From Pyrinomonadaceae bacterium (GTDB lineage: Bacteria > Acidobacteriota > Blastocatellia > Pyrinomonadales > Pyrinomonadaceae), in NCBI GenBank assembly GCA_014379075.1, contig JACMMN010000382.1:1-7393 (forward strand): a stretch of DNA of 7,393 bases, in the 5' to 3' direction. Numbering within the stretch: position 1 is the stretch's first letter; every line of letters begins with the position of its first letter. Below, piece by piece: positions 1-5,465 of the stretch. Below the pieces are notes generated by a model, which saw only the letters and a program-made list of their open reading frames with translations, searched no databases and was not told the DNA's origin. Position numbers and translations under genes: made by a program.

Positions 1-274
1 CGATCGTTTCGAAATTAAGATCGAACCCGACTGCTATCTTGACAGCTTCCGCCCGTTGAAATTCCGATACGCTCGGTGAAAGCCCGGTAATACAAGTCGC
101 CCGGTTTCCCAGTTCCTGGGTTGCGATCAGCGCGAGGTACGCGCTGTCCACGCCGCCCGAATACGCAACCAACACGGTTTCCATCCGGCGCATCAAACCC
201 CTGAGATTTTTTTCTTTTTTGGCCGCTGTGGGTGTAACCGTTAAAACGGGCCTTTTCTGCGGAATTGCAATCAT
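1..274 (-). CDS. larE: LarE-like ATP-dependent sacrificial sulfur transferase, N-terminal part (3' end outside window)
   Basis: Reading the minus strand from the ATG at 274 gives 91 codons that run off the window edge. The protein has a PP-loop, SGGVDS, at residues 39-44 inside VLVAYSGGVDSAYLALIA, followed by TGLSPSVSEFQRAEAVKIA at about 63-81. PP-loop plus a SPS-x-x-x-x-E segment is the N-terminal pattern of LarE, which uses ATP to adenylate a pyridinium dicarboxylate cofactor precursor and gives up a cysteine sulfur during synthesis of the nickel-pincer nucleotide of lactate racemase-type enzymes. The PP-loop binds ATP. The sacrificial cysteine would lie beyond the window, so activity cannot be judged. 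About 20 extra residues precede the usual N-terminus; ATGs at residues 28 and 31 are alternative starts. No larB or larC is visible here. Other PP-loop families (asparagine synthase-like, GMP synthase-like, ExsB) are less likely because of the SPS segment. Confidence 0.85.
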   Translation of the reverse strand, partial: MIAIPQKRPVLTVTPTAAKKEKNLRGLMRRMETVLVAYSGGVDSAYLALIATQELGNRATCITGLSPSVSEFQRAEAVKIAVGFDLNFETI

Positions 275-411
275 TTCTAAGCCAAAATACTGTGATTCTC
301 GATGATTCGACAATCTAAAAATCTTAACTTAGGCATTAGATAGAACGCAAACCTATAGAATAGAAATTACCGAGGTTCGGTTAACAAAATTCTAGTTTTT
401 TTTCGAGTTAG
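275..411. promoter_or_regulatory. Divergent intergenic region between larE and the TPR gene
   Basis: These 137 A+T-rich bases separate two divergently transcribed genes and must hold the larE promoter on the minus strand and probably that of the TPR cassette on the plus strand. A TAGAAT hexamer at 356-361 matches a -10 box in five of six positions, but no acceptable -35 hexamer sits 16-18 bases upstream. On the minus strand I see no hexamer pair better than chance. A run of T at about 395-403 precedes the TPR gene. The promoters are therefore inferred from gene orientation, not from a clear motif. Confidence 0.35.
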
Positions 412-1881
412 GTGCTACGATTGAGCGTCACAAAAAAATTAATGAATTCGGATTTTCCCTTTTTTTTCAGATCACGCCCGGACAGAATACTGGTTTTATT
501 CTTCACGGCGATGCTGCTTTTGACGACGGCTTCGGAATGGTTCGGCCAGGAAGGGTCGGACGAAGCGGATCAAGCGGTAACCCTCTTTAATGACGGCCAG
601 AATGCTCACGAAAAAGGCGATCTGCCAGCCGCAATAAAGCTCTATCAGAAAGCTCTCGAAACCATCCCGAAATTTCCCGAGGCCGAACTTCAACTTGGCA
701 ATGCCTTTCTGACGCTCGGACAAATCGATAAAGCAGAAAAGTCTTTCCGGCGGGCAGTTGAGCATAAAGAGGATTGGTCACTCGCACTCGCGAGCCTCGG
801 CTCAGTACTCGTCACCAGATCCGCTTTTGCAGAAGCGGAGCAGGTGCTAACAAAGGCAATAAAATTAGACGAACTTAATTTCCCTGCCTATTCCGCATTG
901 ACGGAATTGCGCTTGAAGACAAAAGCGGGCCCGGAGCTTTTGGCCGATCTTCTCGGGAAATTGAAAATGCTGACTTCCAAGGCGAAACCAACCGCCTCGA
1001 TATGGGCAGCCCGTTCTGCTCTCGAGTTTGCAGAGGGTGATCTAGGAGCGGCAAAATCAAGCGCGGCAAAAGCCTTAGAAATCGACGCAAAAAACCGTTC
1101 GGCACTTTTATCGCTGGCCTCAATTGCTTTGGCCGAAAACGATATGACGGAAGCCGGCGCGATTGCCGCGAGTCTCGAAGCTCTTGCTCCGGATTCCACC
1201 AATGTCAAGATACTTAGGGCAAGGATTTTTTATGATACCGGAAACTCCGCTGCCGCGATCAAACTTTTGAATTCGATTGAGGACCCGTCCGCCGATGTGT
1301 CGGCACTCCGCGATAAGATTTTGGTAAACACGTCGCAAAGCACTGTTGAACTCGAAAGGCAGCTGGAAAAAGATGCTGCGTCCCCGTTGATTCTGGGCCG
1401 CCTGTGTTCTGTTCTTCGGATCGAGAATCCGGCCAAGGCGTTGGATTTTTGCCGCCGTGCGTCCGAGGCGGAACCCGCGAATCTCAGCCACGCCATCGGT
1501 TATGGAGCGGCTCTGGTTCAGGCAAAACTTTATATTGAAGCCGTCACGCTGCTAAGGCGAATTTTGAAGATTGCCCCGGATAACTCCACGGTTCGAGCGA
1601 ACCTTGCCACGGCCCTCTTTCAGCTGAAAAATTATCCTGAAGCAAAGATCGAATATCAATGGCTCGTCGAGAAGCAGCCGAAACTCGCCATTGCCTATTA
1701 TTTCCTTGGGATCGCACATGATCAGTTGGGCGAATATCTAGACGCGATGGCGAACTACCAGCAGTTTCTACGGGTTGCCGATCCTGAAACAAGTAAACTG
1801 GAGATAGAAAAAGTCACACTTAGGATGCCGGAACTGGAGAAACAAATAAAAGATAAAAAAGGCAAGCGAAATGGAAAGTAA
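412..1881 (+). CDS. Exported or membrane-anchored TPR-repeat protein
   Basis: The 489-codon frame begins with GTG. Residues 26-40 (ILVLFFTAMLLLTTA) after a basic stretch (FRSRPDR) form a signal peptide or signal anchor, so the repeats should lie outside the cytoplasm. Degenerate 34-residue tetratricopeptide repeats follow: about 54-87 (with GDLPAAIKLYQKALE), 88-121 (LGQIDKAEKSFRRAVE), 122-155, a less regular middle part at 190-290, then clearer repeats at about 359-392, 393-426 and 427-460. The C-terminus is highly charged and lysine-rich (475-489). TPRs build a superhelical surface for protein binding and no catalytic domain is visible. The start is uncertain: GTG 412, TTG 421 and ATG 442 are all in frame without a convincing Shine-Dalgarno; ATG 442 (residue 11) still keeps the whole signal sequence. 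The gene overlaps the next one by 11 bases. The specific function is not recognised. Confidence 0.85.
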   Translation: MLRLSVTKKLMNSDFPFFFRSRPDRILVLFFTAMLLLTTASEWFGQEGSDEADQAVTLFNDGQNAHEKGDLPAAIKLYQKALETIPKFPEAELQLGNAFLTLGQIDKAEKSFRRAVEHKEDWSLALASLGSVLVTRSAFAEAEQVLTKAIKLDELNFPAYSALTELRLKTKAGPELLADLLGKLKMLTSKAKPTASIWAARSALEFAEGDLGAAKSSAAKALEIDAKNRSALLSLASIALAENDMTEAGAIAASLEALAPDSTNVKILRARIFYDTGNSAAAIKLLNSIEDPSADVSALRDKILVNTSQSTVELERQLEKDAASPLILGRLCSVLRIENPAKALDFCRRASEAEPANLSHAIGYGAALVQAKLYIEAVTLLRRILKIAPDNSTVRANLATALFQLKNYPEAKIEYQWLVEKQPKLAIAYYFLGIAHDQLGEYLDAMANYQQFLRVADPETSKLEIEKVTLRMPELEKQIKDKKGKRNGK

Positions 1882-2455
1882 GAGATTAGACGATATAACT
1901 GCAGGCAATATGATTCAACGGTCTCGAAACGGCCGCTCATTTTATTTTGCCCTACCTGTCGTCCTTATATTTATCTTTTCCACTTCTTCAATACTTTCTC
2001 AGGAAATTCCGCCGGACGATATCGCGCCGCCGCCAATAAAACAGTTATCGAAAACGGAAAAGTCGCAGCTCGATGCCGAGGACGAGGTAAAGAAACGAAC
2101 CAAGCTTGCCTTGGATTTGATGGATCTCAGATTGAAGAAAGCTGAGGAGCTGCATTCTCGTCAGGAGTTCCCGGAAATGTTTCTTGAACTAGGCGGATTT
2201 CACGGCCTGATGGACAATACGCTCGAATTCCTGAACCGCAGCGTACGCAGCGAAGGCGGAAAAGTATTGAACAATTTCAAGCGGTTGGAAATCGGGCTTC
2301 GAATGTTTACGCCTCGGCTTGAGATAATCCGACGCGATCTGCCGCAGCGTTTCGAATTTTATCCGCGTAATTTGATCAAATATTTACGGGACGCCAGATC
2401 AAAGGCGATCGAACCATTTTTCGGTAACACCGTAATACCAAACAGGAAAACATGA
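1871..2455 (+). CDS. Small exported hypothetical protein, first member of a pair
   Basis: This encodes 194 residues that I do not recognise as a named family. A basic n-region (RSRNGR, about 17-22) is followed by a hydrophobic core at 24-40 and a likely cleavage site before QEI at 44, so the protein is probably secreted or periplasmic. After it comes a proline-rich linker (PPDD, APPP, about 47-55). The rest is predicted mainly alpha-helical and charged (KKRTKLALDLMDLRLKKAEEL, a conserved-looking helix, around 74-94). The ATG at 1871 overlaps the end of the TPR gene by 11 bases and has a weak purine-rich site (AAAGG, ending at 1862) 8 bases upstream. ATG 1910 (residue 14) would also leave a complete signal peptide. 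Its stop overlaps the next start in ATGA, implying translational coupling. The middle and C-terminal parts resemble the next gene product in helix pattern and a few spaced residues. Confidence 0.8.
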   Translation: MESKRLDDITAGNMIQRSRNGRSFYFALPVVLIFIFSTSSILSQEIPPDDIAPPPIKQLSKTEKSQLDAEDEVKKRTKLALDLMDLRLKKAEELHSRQEFPEMFLELGGFHGLMDNTLEFLNRSVRSEGGKVLNNFKRLEIGLRMFTPRLEIIRRDLPQRFEFYPRNLIKYLRDARSKAIEPFFGNTVIPNRKT

Positions 2456-3039
2456 TCTATCGACTTAAACGGACATTAATTCAAGCATTACTTTTGGCGC
2501 TTTTTTGCGGCTATTTTCTTGCCTCGCCGGGGTCCGCACAGCGGCGCGATTTTATGACTGACGAGGAGATCGAACTGATTCGCGACAGCCAGGATATCGA
2601 TGCCCGGATGGATGTGATCACGAGAATGATCGATCGTCGTTTTGGCGTGCTCGGGATTGATGCCGGCGGGTGGAAACAAGGCCAAAAAACGTCCGGAGAA
2701 TGGGGCGAACCTCCCAAAGGATCACGGCTCGAACTGCTTTCGGATATTAAAAAGCTCCTCCTGAAAGCCATCGACGACATCGATAATCTGGCGTCGCACC
2801 CGGATTCGGCCCCGATACGTGAAAAGGGCGATAAGGAAGCAAAAAAGGACCCGCAGCGCTTTTCGGTTGCGGTGCGAAAACTTGGACAGGCCGCCGGCAG
2901 ATATCTTCCCGTATTCCGAGCTCAACTCGACAATTCCAATGACGATTTGGAGAAAGGCCTTTTACTGGACTCGATAGACTACTCGAACCAGATCATCGAA
3001 GCCGTAGGCAAGCTTACTCCTGAAGTCAAAAAGAAGTAA
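2452..3039 (+). CDS. Small exported hypothetical protein, second member of a pair
   Basis: This encodes 195 residues with a clear signal peptide: basic MIYRLKR, hydrophobic core about 10-23 and an AxA-like site (GSA before QRR) at 27-29. The mature part begins with an acidic segment (MTDEEIELIRDSQDIDARMD, about 35-54), then RMIDRRFG, a glycine-rich loop near 71-90, a helix LELLSDIKKLLLKAIDDIDN (about 93-112), a charged linker with several lysines and aspartates (115-133), and a C-terminal helical region (RKLGQAAGRYLPVFRAQLD, about 142-160). There are no cysteines in the mature part and no recognisable catalytic motif. The start is supported by the ATGA overlap with the preceding stop and by CAGGA four bases upstream. 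It is the last gene of the three-gene set, being followed by a hairpin. Function unknown. A helical scaffold or a partner of the upstream TPR protein is only a guess. Confidence 0.82.
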   Translation: MIYRLKRTLIQALLLALFCGYFLASPGSAQRRDFMTDEEIELIRDSQDIDARMDVITRMIDRRFGVLGIDAGGWKQGQKTSGEWGEPPKGSRLELLSDIKKLLLKAIDDIDNLASHPDSAPIREKGDKEAKKDPQRFSVAVRKLGQAAGRYLPVFRAQLDNSNDDLEKGLLLDSIDYSNQIIEAVGKLTPEVKKK

Positions 3040-3044
3040 GGCTT

Positions 3045-3056
3045 GCAAATATTTGC
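3045..3056. repeat. Perfect 12-bp palindrome downstream of the exported-protein cassette
   Basis: GCAAATATTTGC is a perfect palindrome five bases after the stop of the last cassette gene. It shares its final two bases with the larger hairpin at 3055-3081, so the two structures compete only marginally. It could be a protein binding site or simply A+T-rich chance symmetry. Confidence 0.4.
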
Positions 3057-3081
3057 GATTTCCGGTTCAAATGGGAATCGC
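3055..3081 (+). terminator. Probable stem-loop terminator after the three-gene cassette
   Basis: Bases 3055-3064 pair with 3072-3081 as a 10-bp stem (eight Watson-Crick pairs plus two G-U) around a 7-base loop (GTTCAAA). It lies 16 bases after the stop at 3039 and before the promoter of the next gene, where a terminator is expected. The tract after it (CCTTCGTTG) is not a clean U-run, so it may be a weak terminator or an RNA 3'-end stabiliser. A small second hairpin (CTTC-GTT-GAAG, 3082-3092) follows directly. Confidence 0.4.
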
Positions 3082-3093
3082 CTTCGTTGAAGC

Positions 3094-3124
3094 TTGACGG
3101 TTTCAAAAAAAAACCTATTATAAT
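3094..3124 (+). promoter_or_regulatory. Sigma70-type promoter for the response regulator gene
   Basis: TTGACG at 3094-3099 matches the -35 consensus in five of six bases. Two overlapping -10 candidates exist: TATTAT at 3116-3121 (16-base spacer) and a perfect TATAAT at 3119-3124 (19-base spacer). The spacer carries an A-tract at 3105-3113. Transcription would start near 3130, giving a leader of about 60 bases before the ATG at 3194. This is the best promoter in the window. Confidence 0.7.
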
Positions 3125-3181
3125 GTTACCCATTTGATCGATAGCCATATTATTTACCCGGTCTTTACACTAAATTTGTTT

Positions 3182-3187
3182 GGGAGG
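3182..3187 (+). promoter_or_regulatory. Strong Shine-Dalgarno fixing the response regulator start
   Basis: GGGAGG sits six bases before ATG 3194. It decides between this start and the in-frame TTG at 3134, which has no ribosome binding site, and the out-of-frame ATG at 3190. Confidence 0.8.
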
Positions 3188-3193
3188 ATATGT

Positions 3194-3598
3194 ATGGATT
3201 CTCGTGCGATTCGGATCTTATGTGTTGAAGATGATAAGGACTCGTGCGAGATGCTTACGGTGCTTCTCTCGCTTGCGAACGACGATTATGCGGTAACCGC
3301 TGTGCATGATGCGGCGAAGGCTATGGAATTGATCTCCGCCGGTCCGTTCGATCTTTACGTGCTTGATATGTGGCTTCCTGACATTGACGGCCTTCAGCTT
3401 ACCCGTTGGATACGTGAAACCGGATCTTCGAAGCCGATCGTTTTCTTTACCGCGGTCGCAAAGGACGCCGACCGTGAGAACGCGCTTAATGCCGGCGCCA
3501 CTGCTTTTCTTGTCAAGCCAAACGACCTTGACCAACTGACCCCGACCGTCGAACGCCTCCTCGGGCAAAGTGGAATGTCTGCGTCGCAGTTCAAGTAA
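3194..3598 (+). CDS. Single-domain response regulator (CheY-like receiver)
   Basis: The 134-residue protein is a stand-alone receiver domain. Acidic residues E12, D13 and D14 (VEDD) form the Mg2+ pocket, D58 in YVLDMWLPDIDG is the phosphoacceptor, T86 (FFTAVAK) is the switch Thr, F105 is the aromatic switch position and K108-P109 is the conserved Lys-Pro. All key residues are present, so it should be phosphorylated by a histidine kinase. No DNA-binding or enzymatic output domain follows, only about 25 residues, so signalling must go through a partner protein, as with CheY or Spo0F. The frame stays open upstream to a TTG at 3134, but ATG 3194 is the real start: GGGAGG at 3182-3187 lies six bases before it, and the upstream codons lie at the predicted transcript start. 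No kinase gene is adjacent. It is transcribed from its own promoter at 3094-3124. Confidence 0.92.
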   Translation: MDSRAIRILCVEDDKDSCEMLTVLLSLANDDYAVTAVHDAAKAMELISAGPFDLYVLDMWLPDIDGLQLTRWIRETGSSKPIVFFTAVAKDADRENALNAGATAFLVKPNDLDQLTPTVERLLGQSGMSASQFK

Positions 3599-3761
3599 CT
3601 CCCACGAACCCGCGAGTTAATTTTAACGAGTTGTTCCGCGACAAGGCGTTTCAGAAGTATAGTTCCAACAAACTTGATCCGCTTTTGGACATATAGCGGG
3701 TTCCTCATTTACATTTAAACCAAAGAAAATCAAAATACTTTGAAACGTTATCTCCGAACCT

Positions 3762-4874
3762 ATGGAAAATTTGAAGAAAACTCCGCTGAATGAAGTTCAT
3801 CGCGAACTTGGCGGAAAGATGGTCGATTTCGGCGGCTGGGATATGCCTGTGCAGTATCCGGCGGGTGTAATGGAAGAACATCTGCGGACGCGAACGGCGG
3901 CGGGGCTTTTCGACGTTTCACACATGGGAGAAATCTGGGTCGAAGGCTCCGACGCGATCGTTTTTGTAAACCGGCTGACGACCAATGATGTCACCCAACT
4001 CGTCGACGGGCAGGCTCATTATTCAGCGTTTACAAATGAAAAAGGCGGCGTCGTGGACGACCTTCTCGTTTACAGGTTCGATCAAAACAAGCTACTTCTT
4101 GTTGTCAATGCCGGGACGACCGAAAAGGATTGGTATTGGATCACGTCACATAAGAAAGATGAGGACATTGCACTAACCAATGCCAGCGCCGATTACTGCC
4201 AGATCGCCGTCCAAGGGCCGAACGCCGTCGGGATATTGCAGCAGTTGACGGAAACCAAGCTGGACGAGATCAAATATTATTGGTTCACGACCGGACGCGT
4301 GGACGGTGTTGAGGCGATAATTTCGCGCACCGGTTATACGGGCGAGGACGGTTTTGAGGTTTATGCGGCAGCCGAGTTTGCGGAGCACATTTGGAACATG
4401 CTCCTGAAAACTGGTAATTACGGCGATTCGGACGGAATTCTGCCGGCGGGTTTAGCGGCGAGAAATACGCTGCGGCTGGAATCGGGAATGTCGCTTTACG
4501 GGCACGAGTTAAGCGACGACATCACGCCTCTGGAAGCCGGTCTGGGGTGGATCACTAAACTGCAGAAAGGCGATTTTATTGGCCGCGATCTATTAGCCGC
4601 AAAAAAGGAAAAAGGCCTCGACCGCAAGCTGGTCGGGTTTGAAATGATCGACCGCGGCATTGCACGTGACGATTTCGATGTTTATATAGACGATCAAAAA
4701 GTCGGCTACGTCACATCTGGCAGCCCGGCACCGTTTTTGAAGAAGAATATCGGCCTGGCTTTTTTGCCGTCCGAGTTTGCAAATATCGGGCAAGAAATTA
4801 AAATTGATGTGAGAGGAAAGCATCTAGCGGCAAAGGTAGTTCCGACTCCATTTTATAAACGAGAAAAGAAATAA
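3762..4874 (+). CDS. gcvT: Glycine cleavage system T protein (aminomethyltransferase)
   Basis: The 370-residue product has the normal GcvT length. It takes the aminomethyl group from lipoyl-GcvH, releases ammonia and forms 5,10-methylenetetrahydrofolate in the cytoplasm. Family landmarks run in order: TPLNEVHRELGGKMVDFGGWDMPVQY near the N-terminus (7-32), GLFDVSHMGE (48-57), NRLTTNDV (70-77), GGVVDDLLVYR (95-105) holding the conserved active-site aspartate region, VVNAGTTEKD (114-123), IAVQGPNA (148-155), SRTGYTGEDGFE (188-199), LPAGLAARNTLRLESGMSLYGHEL (227-250) and TPLEAGLGW (255-263). The C-terminal GCV_T barrel domain (about 285-366) has VTSGSPAPFLKKNIGLA, then PFYKR near the end. The ATG at 3762 fits the family start, but no Shine-Dalgarno precedes it. 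It is the first gene of the gcvT-gcvH-gcvPA run, and its promoter in 3599-3761 is not obvious. Confidence 0.97.
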   Translation: MENLKKTPLNEVHRELGGKMVDFGGWDMPVQYPAGVMEEHLRTRTAAGLFDVSHMGEIWVEGSDAIVFVNRLTTNDVTQLVDGQAHYSAFTNEKGGVVDDLLVYRFDQNKLLLVVNAGTTEKDWYWITSHKKDEDIALTNASADYCQIAVQGPNAVGILQQLTETKLDEIKYYWFTTGRVDGVEAIISRTGYTGEDGFEVYAAAEFAEHIWNMLLKTGNYGDSDGILPAGLAARNTLRLESGMSLYGHELSDDITPLEAGLGWITKLQKGDFIGRDLLAAKKEKGLDRKLVGFEMIDRGIARDDFDVYIDDQKVGYVTSGSPAPFLKKNIGLAFLPSEFANIGQEIKIDVRGKHLAAKVVPTPFYKREKK

Positions 4875-4885
4875 TTGATCGGAGC

Positions 4886-4954
4886 GTTCTGAGTTCACGC
4901 TTAAGCACGTCTTCAGCATGAGGCATAAGACACGCTTAAGCGTGAACCCAGAAC
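4886..4954. repeat. Long palindromic (REP/MITE-like) element between gcvT and gcvH
   Basis: Arms 4886-4906 and 4934-4954 are inverted copies matching at 20 of 21 positions. Inside them, after a 2x2 mismatch, GTCTT (4909-4913) pairs with AAGAC (4927-4931), leaving a 13-base loop (4914-4926). Each arm also holds its own palindrome around GCTTAAGC; the right one extends to a perfect 14-mer, CACGCTTAAGCGTG (4931-4944), so cruciform or alternative hairpins are possible. The whole unit is 69 bp, starts 11 bases after gcvT stops and ends 14 bases before the gcvH ATG. It has the form of a REP-type or non-autonomous palindromic repeat. As RNA it would make a strong hairpin that could protect or partly terminate the gcvT message. 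Whether it is repeated elsewhere cannot be seen here. Confidence 0.85.
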
Positions 4955-4968
4955 ATTTATACAAAAAT

Positions 4969-5361
4969 ATGGCAAACAACATTCCGGAAAATTTACGTTA
5001 CAGCAAGGATCATGAGTGGGTTTTGGTCGATGGCGATGTAGCGAGCATCGGCATCACCGACTATGCACAGCACTCGTTGGGAGACGTCGTATATATAGAT
5101 ATGCCGCGGGTCGGCGACAAATTGGGGTCGCACGAGGCGTTCGGTTCGGTCGAATCGGTCAAGGCCGTGTCGGAGATATTTACGCCCGTCGCCGGTGAGA
5201 TCGTTGAGGTTAACGACGGCCTGAACGATACGCCGGAAAAAGTCAACGCCGATCCTTATGGCGATGCATGGTTCATCAAGGTCAAAATGGACAATCCGGG
5301 CGATGCCGACGCAATGCTTTCGGGTGAAGAGTACGAAGAATATCTTTCCGCTAACGCTTAA
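4969..5361 (+). CDS. gcvH: Glycine cleavage system H protein (lipoyl carrier)
   Basis: This 130-residue protein shuttles the aminomethyl intermediate from the P protein to GcvT on a lipoyl arm and is then reoxidised by lipoamide dehydrogenase. The start MANNIPENLRYSKDHEWV is typical of the family. The body has GITDYAQHSLGDVVYIDMPRVGD (28-50) and the lipoylation segment FGSVESVKAVSE (58-69), with K65 as the modified lysine. It ends with GDAWFIKVKMDNP and a normal C-terminal helix (LSGEEYEEYLSANA). ATG 4969 is preferred over the in-frame ATG at 4918, because 4918 lies in the loop of the palindromic repeat and would add 17 residues foreign to the family. No Shine-Dalgarno is visible: the 14 bases before the ATG are A+T-rich and directly abut the repeat, so translation may depend on an unstructured leader or on the hairpin. 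Confidence 0.97.
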   Translation: MANNIPENLRYSKDHEWVLVDGDVASIGITDYAQHSLGDVVYIDMPRVGDKLGSHEAFGSVESVKAVSEIFTPVAGEIVEVNDGLNDTPEKVNADPYGDAWFIKVKMDNPGDADAMLSGEEYEEYLSANA

Positions 5362-5465
5362 TTTTGGATTTTAGATCTCGGATTTTGGATTGAAGAAACG
5401 CTGCTGCAGCCTTGTCGGATAGCCAATAAATCCAAAATCCAAAATCCCCGATCCAAAATCTAAAT
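5362..5465. repeat. Imperfect long inverted repeat (GGATTTTGGATT family) between gcvH and gcvPA
   Basis: Arms 5362-5391 and 5436-5465 are inverted copies agreeing at about 25 of 30 positions, separated by 44 bases. The core GGATTTTGGATT (5380-5391) has complements at 5429-5440 and 5436-5447, overlapping copies in a 7-base register (ATCCAAA units), so pairing can slip. The loop contains the palindrome GCTGCAGC (5403-5410). The unit occupies essentially the whole gap and its right arm ends on the first two bases of the gcvPA ATG. Its sequence is unrelated to the element before gcvH. ATCCAAA-type intergenic repeats are known from several bacterial phyla, where they often give spurious hypothetical-protein calls. 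Copy number in this genome cannot be seen from the window. Confidence 0.8.

Noticed and set aside
356..361. TAGAAT as a -10 box for the TPR cassette
   Set aside because: It has no partner -35 at an acceptable spacing, so it is left as a mention in the intergenic entry and not called as a promoter.
888..1208. Minus-strand open frame of 106 codons inside the TPR gene (and similar frames at 1120-1491 and 5749-6123)
   Set aside because: They are antisense to clear genes, have low-complexity composition, no recognisable domain and no ribosome binding context.
3134..3193. N-terminal extension of the response regulator to TTG 3134
   Set aside because: There is no Shine-Dalgarno at 3134, it lies practically at the predicted transcription start, and GGGAGG is well placed for ATG 3194, which gives a normal receiver domain.
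3692..3697. TATAGC as a -10 box for gcvT
   Set aside because: No -35-like hexamer lies at 16-18 bases. TTGATC at 3674-3679 leaves a spacer of only 12.
3599..3761. Possible glycine riboswitch upstream of gcvT
   Set aside because: Glycine riboswitches often precede gcvT, but the conserved tandem-aptamer segments are absent and 163 bases leave little room. Only a weak hairpin (CCGCT 3679-3683 with AGCGG 3695-3699) is seen.
4918..4968. N-terminal extension of gcvH to the ATG at 4918
   Set aside because: The ATG lies in the loop of the palindromic element and the added 17 residues come from the repeat arm. The family start is at 4969.
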